Position numbers and translations under genes: made by a program. A DNA stretch of 5,165 nt from Savagea sp. (GTDB lineage Bacteria > Bacillota > Bacilli > Bacillales_A > Planococcaceae). The DNA lies in contig JASLHQ010000127.1 of the NCBI GenBank assembly GCA_030152265.1, positions 1-5,165 of the forward strand. Direction: 5' to 3'. Shown piece by piece: positions 1 to 5,165 of the stretch (position 1 is its first letter; each line of letters begins with the position of its first letter). The notes beneath the pieces are model-generated. The model saw only the letters and a program-made list of their open reading frames with translations. It was not told the origin of the DNA and ran no database searches.

Positions 1-2
1 AC

Positions 3-68
3 ACACCTGAGCTCGTAGACGAAACAATTCAAGCCTTCCATACGGTATTTGCGAAATTAGCAAAATAA
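3..68 (+). CDS. hemL: C-terminal end of a left-truncated gene, probably glutamate-1-semialdehyde 2,1-aminomutase
   Basis: Only the last 21 codons and a TAA stop (66-68) are in the window; the rest lies beyond the left edge. The visible tail reads TPELVDETIQAFHTVFAKLA plus a final K, an amphipathic helix. It resembles the C-terminal helix of class III PLP-dependent aminotransferases such as HemL, which converts glutamate-1-semialdehyde to 5-aminolevulinate in cytoplasmic haem synthesis. No catalytic residue is visible. The assignment leans on context: in Bacillus the hem operon ends with hemL a short way upstream of valS, and a strong terminator directly after this stop fits the end of that operon. 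Another aminotransferase with a similar tail cannot be excluded. Confidence 0.55.
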   Translation, partial: TPELVDETIQAFHTVFAKLAK

Positions 69-74
69 ACTAGG

Positions 75-107
75 AAAAGCGTTCATCCAGATGGGTGAAC
101 GCTTTTT
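75..107 (+). terminator. Rho-independent terminator after the hemL-like gene
   Basis: A 14-bp stem pairs 75-88 (AAAAGCGTTCATCC) with 93-106 (GGGTGAACGCTTTT), with one G-U wobble, a four-base loop AGAT (89-92) and a T run at 103-107. It starts seven bases after the stop at 66-68, so it should end transcription of the upstream gene or operon and insulate the next gene. Confidence 0.93.
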
Positions 108-128
108 AGGTGATGTCTCCCAATTATC

Positions 129-157
129 TGTACAAACGTTCGGTCCAACCGTATAAT
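129..157 (+). promoter_or_regulatory. Sigma-A-type promoter of the SRPBCC gene
   Basis: A -35 box TGTACA (129-134, 4 of 6 consensus bases) is separated by exactly 17 bases from a perfect -10 box TATAAT (152-157). The start of transcription should fall near 164-165. The promoter sits between the upstream terminator and the next gene, so that gene is probably its own transcription unit. The predicted transcript would start inside or after the ATG at 163, which helps place the true start codon. Confidence 0.8.
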
Positions 158-173
158 GAAACATGAAACTATT

Positions 174-178
174 GAGGA
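174..178 (+). promoter_or_regulatory. Ribosome binding site that sets the start of the SRPBCC gene
   Basis: GAGGA at 174-178, within TTGAGGAAA, is the only Shine-Dalgarno-like match near the 5' end. It is 8 bases from ATG 187, 5 from GTG 184 and 14 from ATG 193. The in-frame ATG at 163 lies upstream of it with no site of its own. This supports a start at 187, which trims 8 residues from the longest reading frame. Confidence 0.7.
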
Positions 179-186
179 AAGCAGTG

Positions 187-639
187 ATGATAATGGCAAC
201 AGGAACACATTCAGTAGACGTACCCGTTTCACAACAAAAAGTATGGGACTTCGTCAGCGATATGGAAAAATGGGCGAAACTCGTTCCGGGTTATAGCGGG
301 CATGAAATGATTAGCGATACGCGTTCAACATGGACGTTCAAAGGAAATGTGAGCGTCATTAAAAAAACAGTCGAAGTGCAAATCGATATTTTAGAATGGA
401 ATGAACCGGAAAAAGTGACGTTCCAACTAACAGGTTTATCTGATAAATTTTCAGGAACAGGGTATTTTATCGCTGAACCGATTGACGCTACACATACGAA
501 AATGACAGGCCATTTAGATGTGAAGGCAGAAGGACTGGCATCCGCTGTTTTAAATCCTGTATTAAAACCAGTTTTACCGAAAGCGACACAAGTGTTAACG
601 GACCGAGTCGCCAATGCTTTGAAACGTTTGCACGCTTGA
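187..639 (+). CDS. SRPBCC/START-fold protein, CoxG-like
   Basis: A 150-residue cytoplasmic protein with no signal peptide or membrane segment. It matches the SRPBCC fold (CoxG-type polyketide-cyclase/START-like domain), which makes a deep hydrophobic ligand pocket. The N-terminal strand and helix (about 7-30, VDVPVSQQKVWDFVSDMEKW) are followed by the LVPGY turn (32-36) typical of CoxG proteins. Several beta strands follow, with FSGTGYF (88-94) near the middle, and a long C-terminal helix covers about 115-148. CoxG in carboxydotrophs helps mature CO dehydrogenase, but no cox genes are visible here, so the ligand and role are unknown. I chose ATG 187 because GAGGA (174-178) lies 8 bases upstream. 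GTG 184 is a close alternative, ATG 193 is spaced too far, and ATG 163 lies at or before the predicted transcription start. The gene is flanked by its own promoter and the valS promoter. Confidence 0.85.
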   Translation: MIMATGTHSVDVPVSQQKVWDFVSDMEKWAKLVPGYSGHEMISDTRSTWTFKGNVSVIKKTVEVQIDILEWNEPEKVTFQLTGLSDKFSGTGYFIAEPIDATHTKMTGHLDVKAEGLASAVLNPVLKPVLPKATQVLTDRVANALKRLHA

Positions 640-664
640 TAAAATGAACGATATCCGTTACAAT
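636..664 (+). promoter_or_regulatory. Sigma-A-type promoter of valS and its leader
   Basis: A -35 box TTGATA (636-641, 5 of 6) and a -10 box TACAAT (659-664, 5 of 6) are separated by 17 bases. The -35 box contains the TGA stop (637-639) of the SRPBCC gene. Transcription should start near 671, directly before the first structured element of the T-box leader. I see no terminator between the SRPBCC gene and this leader, so some read-through from the upstream promoter into the leader is possible. Confidence 0.8.
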
Positions 665-768
665 ATGAGAAGAATATGAGCAATGATGCGTAGATGAGGA
701 AGAGTAGTGAGTGAATCGTTTTTAGAGAGGGAATGCTCGGTGAAAATTCCTAACGATGAATCACGAAT

Positions 769-771
769 GTC
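769..771 (+). promoter_or_regulatory. T-box specifier codon GTC (valine)
   Basis: Within GAATGTCGCCTCGGAGC (765-781), the codon GTC sits at the usual specifier position after GAA plus one base and before a purine (G772). It would pair with the GAC anticodon of a tRNA-Val, consistent with the downstream valS gene. Confidence 0.88.
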
Positions 772-879
772 GCCTCGGAGCAGCGTTTATGAAATGAAGT
801 AGTAAACGCCGGTTACACATGCCGTTACATGTTGAGAGCTGAATGTAGCAATGCATTCAGAATTAAAGGTGGAACCGCG

Positions 880-915
880 AACTCCTTCGTCCTTTTGTGA
901 CGAAGGGGTTTTTTT
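880..915 (+). terminator. Regulated terminator of the valS T-box leader
   Basis: A 12-bp stem pairs 880-891 (AACTCCTTCGTC) with 899-910 (GACGAAGGGGTT), with one G-U pair, loop 892-898 and a seven-base T run (909-915). Bases 888-895, needed for the antiterminator, overlap the left arm of this stem and the loop, so the two structures exclude each other. The terminator forms when charged tRNA-Val leaves the antiterminator unstabilised. Confidence 0.95.
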
Positions 916-922
916 GTTCCAG

Positions 923-928
923 AGGAGG
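923..928 (+). promoter_or_regulatory. Ribosome binding site of valS
   Basis: A perfect AGGAGG lies 7 bases before ATG 936 and just after the leader terminator. It rules out the longer in-frame start at 897, which lies in the terminator loop. Confidence 0.93.
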
Positions 929-935
929 AAAAGAA

Positions 936-3578
936 ATGGTAAAAGAAATCGAAATGCCGACAAAGTACGACCCGCAGTCGGTTGAACAAGGTCGCTACGA
1001 CTGGTGGCTAGAAGGAAAGTTTTTTGAAGCAGATCCAACGAGTGAGAAAGAACCGTACTCGATCGTTATCCCACCGCCGAACGTAACAGGAAAATTACAT
1101 TTAGGACACGCTTGGGATACGACATTGCAAGACATTTTAATTCGTATGAAACGCATGCAAGGGTACGATGCGCTTTGGCTTCCAGGAATGGACCACGCAG
1201 GAATCGCCACTCAAGCACGTGTTGAAGGGCAATTGCGTGAACAAGGGATTTCACGTTACGATCTTGGACGCGAGAAGTTTTTAGAAAAAACGTGGGAGTG
1301 GAAAGAGGAATATGCAGGCCATATTCGCGACCAATGGGCAAAATTAGGCCTGGCGCTCGACTACTCGAAAGAACGTTTTACATTGGACGAAGGATTGTCA
1401 GAAGCGGTGCGTCACGTCTTCGTGAAAATGTACGAAAAAGGGTTAATTTATCGTGGTGAATATATCATTAACTGGGACCCACAAACGAAAACAGCATTAT
1501 CCGACATCGAAGTTATTCATAAAGATGTTAACGGAGCATTTTATCATATGCGTTATCCACTTGCAGACGGTTCAGGTTCAATCGAAATTGCAACGACACG
1601 TCCAGAAACGATGCTAGGCGATACAGCGGTTGCGGTACATCCAGAAGATGAACGTTACAAACATTTAATCGGCAAAACGGTAAAACTTCCAATCGTCGGC
1701 CGTGAAATTCCAATCGTAGCAGATGATTACGTCGATATGGAATTCGGAAGTGGCGCAGTAAAAATCACACCAGCGCATGACCCGAATGACTTTGAAATCG
1801 GAAACCGTCATGACTTACCACGTGTTCTCGTCATGAATGAAGACGGCACGATGAATGCAAATGCAGGAAAATATGAAGGAATGGACCGTTTCGAATGTCG
1901 TAAACAAATTGTAAAAGACCTTCAAGAGATGGACATTTTATTCGAAATCGAAGATCACTTGCATTCAGTCGGTCACTCTGAGCGTAGTGGAGCGGTTGTA
2001 GAGCCTTATCTTTCAACGCAATGGTTCGTTAAAATGCAGCCACTCGCAGAAGAGTCGATTCGCGTGCAACAATCGGAAGATAAAGTGAATTTCGTTCCAG
2101 AACGCTTCGAAAAAACATATTTAAACTGGATGGAAAACATTCATGATTGGTGTATTTCACGTCAATTATGGTGGGGACACCGCATTCCAGCTTGGTATCA
2201 TAAAGAAACAGGAGAAGTGTACGTCGGTATGGAAGCGCCGGAAGATGTTGAAAACTGGACGCAAGATGAAGACGTACTCGACACATGGTTCTCAAGCGCA
2301 CTTTGGCCGTTTTCAACGATGGATTGGCCGAATACGGAGAGCGATATGTTCAAACGTTACTACCCGAACGACACGCTCGTCACAGGATACGACATTATTT
2401 TCTTCTGGGTGTCACGCATGATTTTCCAAGGGCTTGAATTTACGGGAGAGCGTCCGTTTAAAGATGTGCTTATTCACGGACTCGTTCGTGCAGAAGACGG
2501 CCAAAAGATGAGTAAATCACTCGGTAATGGTGTTGACCCGATGGATGTCATCGAACAGTACGGAGCGGACGCATTGCGTTACTTCTTAGCGACAGGTTCT
2601 TCACCAGGACAAGATTTACGTTACTCAACAGAAAAAGTCGAATCGATTTGGAACTTCGCGAACAAAATTTGGAACGCTTCTCGTTTCGCGCTCATGAATA
2701 TGGACGGTTTAACGTACGACGAGATCAACTTAGACGGTAAACGTTCTGTCGCGGACGATTGGATTTTAACACGTCTCAATGAAACGATTGAAACAGTGAC
2801 GAATTTATCGGACAAATATGAGTTCGGTGAAGTCGGTCGTGCGTTGTATAACTTCATTTGGGATGACTTATGTGACTGGTATATCGAAATGGCGAAATTG
2901 CCATTGTACGGAGAAGATGAAGAAGCGAAACGTATGACGCGTTCGGTACTCGCATACGTCTTTGACCAAACGCTTCGTCTATTACATCCATTAATGCCAT
3001 TCATTACAGAAGAAATTTGGCAAAACTTACCTCATGAAGGTGAGTCGATTACTGTAGCAGCATGGCCGACAGTGAATGAAGATTTAATGAACCGAGAGCG
3101 TGCGAAAGAAATGCAATTGCTTACGGATATCATTCATGCAGTTCGTAATATTCGTGCAGAAGTGAACACGCCGATGAGTAAAGAAATTCCGATGTATATT
3201 GCAGCGAAAACAGAAGCGGTTGCGCAAACGTTACAAGAAAATAAAGCGTATATCGAAAAATTCTGTAATCCTTCTGAGTTAACAGTCGGTGTCGGTGTAC
3301 AAGCACCAGGCAAAGCGATGAGCGCTGTCGTAACAGGAGCGGAAATTTTCCTTCCACTTGAAGGCTTAATTAATATCGAAGAAGAATTAGAACGACTTGC
3401 GAAAGAAGAGAAAAAATGGATCGGAGAAGTGAAACGAGTCGAAGGCAAATTATCTAACGAACGTTTCGTTTCGAAAGCACCAGAAGCAGTCGTAGAAGAA
3501 GAACGTCAAAAACAAGTCGACTACCAAGCGAAATTAGAAGCGGTACGTCGTCAAATCGCAGAATTAAAAGAAATGTAA
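936..3578 (+). CDS. valS: Valyl-tRNA synthetase (class Ia)
   Basis: Complete cytoplasmic enzyme of 880 residues, the same length as Bacillus ValS. It attaches valine to tRNA-Val using ATP and edits mischarged threonine. PPPNVTG (46-52) leads into the HIGH signature, here HLGH (55-58), of the Rossmann catalytic domain. The CP1 editing domain contains TTRPETMLGDTAVAVHP (220-236) and PAHDPNDFEIG (279-289). The catalytic core resumes with WCISRQLWWGHR (405-416) and DTWFSSALWPFS (449-460), and the KMSKS loop is intact at 524-528. An anticodon-binding helical domain follows, and the last 70 or so residues (about 811-880) form the charged C-terminal coiled-coil arm typical of ValS. ATG 936 is the start because AGGAGG (923-928) lies 7 bases upstream. 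Longer in-frame starts fall inside the leader terminator. Expression should rise on valine starvation through the T-box. No truncation or missing active-site residue is seen. Confidence 0.99.
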   Translation: MVKEIEMPTKYDPQSVEQGRYDWWLEGKFFEADPTSEKEPYSIVIPPPNVTGKLHLGHAWDTTLQDILIRMKRMQGYDALWLPGMDHAGIATQARVEGQLREQGISRYDLGREKFLEKTWEWKEEYAGHIRDQWAKLGLALDYSKERFTLDEGLSEAVRHVFVKMYEKGLIYRGEYIINWDPQTKTALSDIEVIHKDVNGAFYHMRYPLADGSGSIEIATTRPETMLGDTAVAVHPEDERYKHLIGKTVKLPIVGREIPIVADDYVDMEFGSGAVKITPAHDPNDFEIGNRHDLPRVLVMNEDGTMNANAGKYEGMDRFECRKQIVKDLQEMDILFEIEDHLHSVGHSERSGAVVEPYLSTQWFVKMQPLAEESIRVQQSEDKVNFVPERFEKTYLNWMENIHDWCISRQLWWGHRIPAWYHKETGEVYVGMEAPEDVENWTQDEDVLDTWFSSALWPFSTMDWPNTESDMFKRYYPNDTLVTGYDIIFFWVSRMIFQGLEFTGERPFKDVLIHGLVRAEDGQKMSKSLGNGVDPMDVIEQYGADALRYFLATGSSPGQDLRYSTEKVESIWNFANKIWNASRFALMNMDGLTYDEINLDGKRSVADDWILTRLNETIETVTNLSDKYEFGEVGRALYNFIWDDLCDWYIEMAKLPLYGEDEEAKRMTRSVLAYVFDQTLRLLHPLMPFITEEIWQNLPHEGESITVAAWPTVNEDLMNRERAKEMQLLTDIIHAVRNIRAEVNTPMSKEIPMYIAAKTEAVAQTLQENKAYIEKFCNPSELTVGVGVQAPGKAMSAVVTGAEIFLPLEGLINIEEELERLAKEEKKWIGEVKRVEGKLSNERFVSKAPEAVVEEERQKQVDYQAKLEAVRRQIAELKEM

Positions 3579-3587
3579 ATGTAAACG

Positions 3588-3621
3588 AAAGCTCGCTATC
3601 CAATTGGACAGCGAGCTTTTT
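3588..3621. terminator. Intrinsic terminator shared by valS and the convergent ATP-grasp pair
   Basis: A 10-bp stem pairs 3588-3597 (AAAGCTCGCT) with 3610-3619 (AGCGAGCTTT). After an A-C mismatch the stem continues with three more pairs around the loop AATT (3602-3605). On the plus strand a T run at 3617-3621 ends valS transcription. On the minus strand the hairpin begins immediately at the TAA stop (3622-3620) of the downstream ATP-grasp gene and is followed by a weaker T tract (TTTCGTTT). It therefore probably works in both directions, better for valS. Confidence 0.88.
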
Positions 3622-4402
3622 AATGGTGAATACGTTTTGCGATATGCTGCATGATGCAAGAGGCCACATCGATTTCAGTCGTTTCGTACAAAGAACGTGC
3701 TCCGACGGGGTCTTCGATTTCATTTAAATAAAATTGGTCGTCTCGACCGATTAAAAAATCGATTCCGATATAATCCGAATGTAACGCTCGTTGAATGCGT
3801 GTTGCGTACTCGACGAGAACAGACGGCAGTTCAAACGGAGTTACCGTTCCTCCTAAAGTGTAATTCGATTTAAAGTTTTCTTTCCCTTGCCGTTTGACAG
3901 CGCCGAGTATATGTTTCCCGACCATCCAAATGCGCACATCGGTCGCATCGCTTTCCACATATGGTTGAACGAGTAAAGTGTGCGGAGCATGTCGCTCAGT
4001 GACGAGTGCGACATCTCGCTCGTCATGACATAAGTATACTTCTTCTCCGCCATGTCCGTCTCGTGTTTTTAATACAATCGGGAAGGGAGGGAGAGATTGT
4101 GTAAAACGTGTCGTCGGAATCGTCGGAATGCCGAGCATGTGCGCAAATTGAATCGTCTTTTCTTTATCGTTGGCGAGTACATTTACGCGGAGCGGGTTAA
4201 AAAATGTCGCGTTCAATGTTTTCAATGACTCATGATGATTACGTGTGCGGTTAAAAATGTAGTCGTACGGATATAATTTTTGTTCATCAGTAACTAGCGT
4301 ACCGTCTAATTGTACGCGTTTCCCCGCTTCAAGCAATGCTTTGATAAAGCTTGCGTTTCGCTTAGCGTCTTGTTCCGTATAAAAAAGAGCGAAAGGAATC
4401 AT
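3620..4402 (-). CDS. ATP-grasp protein, RimK-like, second gene of a coupled pair
   Basis: A 260-residue cytoplasmic protein with an ATP-grasp fold of the RimK/carboxylate-amine ligase type. Such enzymes use ATP to make an acyl phosphate and join it to an amine; the substrate here is unknown. An N-terminal preATP-grasp domain covers about 1-75 (YIFNRTR at 48-54). NDKEKT (78-83) begins the ATP-grasp region, with ATP-binding lysine VLKTRDGHGGEEVYL (110-124, K112 and a glycine-rich loop) and QPYV (146-149). DVRIWMVG (155-162) and KRQGKENFKSNYTLGG (170-185) follow, then GIDF (213-216) and NEIEDPVGARSLY (227-239). The last segment lies where most relatives have E-x-N for magnesium; here it reads E228-I-E230-D231. 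The ATG (4402-4400) overlaps the TGA of the upstream gene as ATGA. A GGAGGA site (4414-4409) lies 6 bases before it, so the two are co-translated. It aligns along its length with its neighbour, so the pair are old duplicates. Confidence 0.88.
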   Translation of the reverse strand: MIPFALFYTEQDAKRNASFIKALLEAGKRVQLDGTLVTDEQKLYPYDYIFNRTRNHHESLKTLNATFFNPLRVNVLANDKEKTIQFAHMLGIPTIPTTRFTQSLPPFPIVLKTRDGHGGEEVYLCHDERDVALVTERHAPHTLLVQPYVESDATDVRIWMVGKHILGAVKRQGKENFKSNYTLGGTVTPFELPSVLVEYATRIQRALHSDYIGIDFLIGRDDQFYLNEIEDPVGARSLYETTEIDVASCIMQHIAKRIHH

Positions 4403-5165
4403 TTTAAGTCCTCCAAAATGTAGTCGATCATCGCATCCGCGACGTTAATTCCTGTGACATTGTAAATGTTGCGAATGTGAGCCGCTGCATTCACTTCACA
4501 AACGAGAGGTTGTTCGTTTTCGTCGAACAGTAAATCTACTCCTGCAAATGTCGCACCGACGGCTTGAGCGGCACGAAGTGCGATATTTTTCTGTGCGTCG
4601 GTGAGGACGACAGTAGAAGCGGTGCCACCATTCGTAATGTTCGCTCGAAAATCACAATCTGACGTTCTTTGCATCGCAGCGACAATGTCGTCACCGATAA
4701 TATTTACACGGATGTCACGCCCGTGGCTAGACGCCACATATTTTTGAAAAATAAAGTCGACTCCACCAAGCGTTGCGACTTTCTCAAGCAATTCATCGCG
4801 CGTTTGGATGAGATAGACGTGCATGCCGAACGAACCTCTTCCTTCTTTCACAATCATCGGGAAACCGAGCGTCTCGATAATATGATCGAGGTATCGTTCA
4901 TTTTGCAGCGGTGCGTTCGGATACGTTTTCGGTGCGACGATCGTCTGTGGCATCGGGACATTCGCCTGTGCGAGTGCAATATATTGACGCGCTTTATTAT
5001 CGCATCGCTCAATCACTTCCGGGTCATTATAAACAGGAATGTGAAGCGTGCGCAAAAAACGACAGAGTAAAACATCTTTATCGAGTAAAACAGCAAAGTC
5101 TGGTCGAGATGGACAGAAGCTTGTCGCATCAATGAACAACTCATCATTGGCGACGATGCGAGCTT
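4399..5165 (-). CDS. ATP-grasp protein, RimK-like, first gene of a coupled pair (5' end off the window)
   Basis: The minus-strand frame stays open to the right edge, giving 254 visible residues. The codons before the TTG at 5139-5137 read ARIVANDE and continue the protein, so that TTG is not a convincing start. Relatives have about 40-50 more N-terminal residues. Counting from the first complete codon: PDFAVLLDKD (19-30 region) and ERCDNKARQYIAL (52-64) belong to the N-terminal and linker part, and MIVKEGRGSFGMHVYL (103-118) carries the ATP lysine and glycine-rich loop. FQKYV (139-143), RDIRVN (149-154), FRANITNGG (172-180), GVDLLF (208-213) and CEVNAAA (222-228) follow; E223 and N225 fit the usual magnesium site. 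It is therefore expected to be an active ATP-dependent ligase of the RimK type, with unknown substrate. Its TGA overlaps the next gene's ATG, so the two probably act together. The promoter lies outside the window. Confidence 0.88.
   Translation of the reverse strand, partial: ARIVANDELFIDATSFCPSRPDFAVLLDKDVLLCRFLRTLHIPVYNDPEVIERCDNKARQYIALAQANVPMPQTIVAPKTYPNAPLQNERYLDHIIETLGFPMIVKEGRGSFGMHVYLIQTRDELLEKVATLGGVDFIFQKYVASSHGRDIRVNIIGDDIVAAMQRTSDCDFRANITNGGTASTVVLTDAQKNIALRAAQAVGATFAGVDLLFDENEQPLVCEVNAAAHIRNIYNVTGINVADAMIDYILEDLK
4409..4414 (-). promoter_or_regulatory. Ribosome binding site of the second ATP-grasp gene, inside the first
   Basis: On the minus strand GGAGGA (4414-4409) lies 6 bases before ATG 4402-4400 and within the last codons of the upstream gene. 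Together with the ATGA overlap it supports coupled translation and fixes the start of the 260-residue protein. Confidence 0.88.

Larger units (their letters stand above)
671..915 (+). promoter_or_regulatory. T-box riboswitch (tRNA-Val-responsive leader) of valS
   Basis: The leader senses charging of tRNA-Val and lets transcription continue into valS when uncharged tRNA binds. Stem I carries the AGAGTA motif (701-706) and paired segments 707-710 with 761-764 and 715-720 with 752-757. A distal domain at about 724-750 contains GGAAT/ATTCC pairing. In the specifier loop, GAA (765-767) and T768 precede GTC (769-771), a valine codon, followed by the usual purine. Further helices pair 783-789 with 803-809 and, as stem III, 839-845 with 854-860. 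The T-box AAAGGTGGAACCGCG lies at 865-879. The antiterminator pairs 865-869 with 891-895 and 877-879 with 888-890, leaving a seven-base bulge (870-876) that holds the tRNA acceptor-end site TGGA. The tRNA-binding and antitermination mechanism is established for the family; the helix assignments are by eye. The transcription start is approximate. Confidence 0.96.

Noticed and set aside
291..683. Minus-strand open frame of 130 codons over the SRPBCC gene.
   Set aside because: It is antisense to a protein with clear family features, and it begins in the valS promoter region without a convincing ribosome binding site.
783..809. The hairpin GCGTTTA/TAAACGC considered as a separate terminator or operator.
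   Set aside because: It has no T run after it and lies between stem I and stem III of the T-box leader, where an accessory helix is expected.
897..935. Longer in-frame start for valS at 897 (TTG), adding 13 residues.
   Set aside because: It lies in the loop and stem of the leader terminator and has no ribosome binding site, whereas ATG 936 has a perfect AGGAGG at a 7-base spacing and gives the usual 880-residue ValS.
787..1038. Minus-strand open frame of 83 codons across the leader and start of valS.
   Set aside because: It runs antisense through the structured T-box leader and into the conserved valS coding region, and its product resembles no known protein.
2143..2421. Plus-strand open frame of 92 codons inside valS in another frame.
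   Set aside because: It is fully inside the conserved catalytic region of valS and has no ribosome binding site or recognisable product.
4669..5070. Plus-strand open frame of 133 codons antisense to the first ATP-grasp gene.
   Set aside because: The opposite strand encodes clear ATP-grasp motifs over the same bases; this frame is a shadow with an implausible composition and no start signals.
1..5165. CRISPR array, insertion sequence, prophage or toxin-antitoxin module.
   Set aside because: No regularly spaced repeats, transposase, terminal inverted repeats or integrase-like sequence can be seen; all coding capacity is taken by the genes listed.

Overview
The window looks like a chromosomal core region of a low-to-moderate G+C, probably non-sporulating member of the Bacillales; Exiguobacterium or a relative is my guess. 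The evidence is a valS gene under a Val-type T-box leader, strong AGGAGG-type ribosome binding sites, sigma-A-like promoters, and the 3' end of what is probably hemL upstream. In Bacillus subtilis hemL and valS are separated by the sporulation genes spoVID and ysxE. Here that interval holds only one small SRPBCC/CoxG-like gene. The genus assignment is inference; no rRNA or other marker gene is present.

Layout. Bases 3-68 are the last 21 codons of a left-truncated gene (probably hemL), followed by a strong intrinsic terminator (75-107). A promoter (129-157) drives a 150-residue SRPBCC/CoxG-like protein (187-639). A second promoter overlaps that gene's stop codon (636-664) and drives a roughly 245-nt T-box leader (about 671-915). 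The leader has a GUC specifier, a T-box sequence, an antiterminator and a competing terminator. The leader controls valS (936-3578), a complete 880-residue valyl-tRNA synthetase. A hairpin at 3588-3621 lies between valS and two convergent minus-strand genes and can serve both directions.

The minus-strand genes (upstream gene 5165-4399, continuing off the right edge; downstream gene 4402-3620) are a translationally coupled pair of paralogous ATP-grasp proteins of the RimK-like type, overlapping by ATGA. They probably act together on a substrate that the sequence does not reveal. One has the usual E-x-N metal-site motif and the other has E-x-E-D at the same place. This pair is the least understood part of the window and the best candidate for undescribed biology.

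How the genes work together: uncharged tRNA-Val should relieve termination in the leader and raise valS expression. The SRPBCC gene has its own promoter and shows no evident functional link to valS. No mobile elements, CRISPR arrays, tRNA or rRNA genes are visible, and no stretch over 300 bases is left unexplained.
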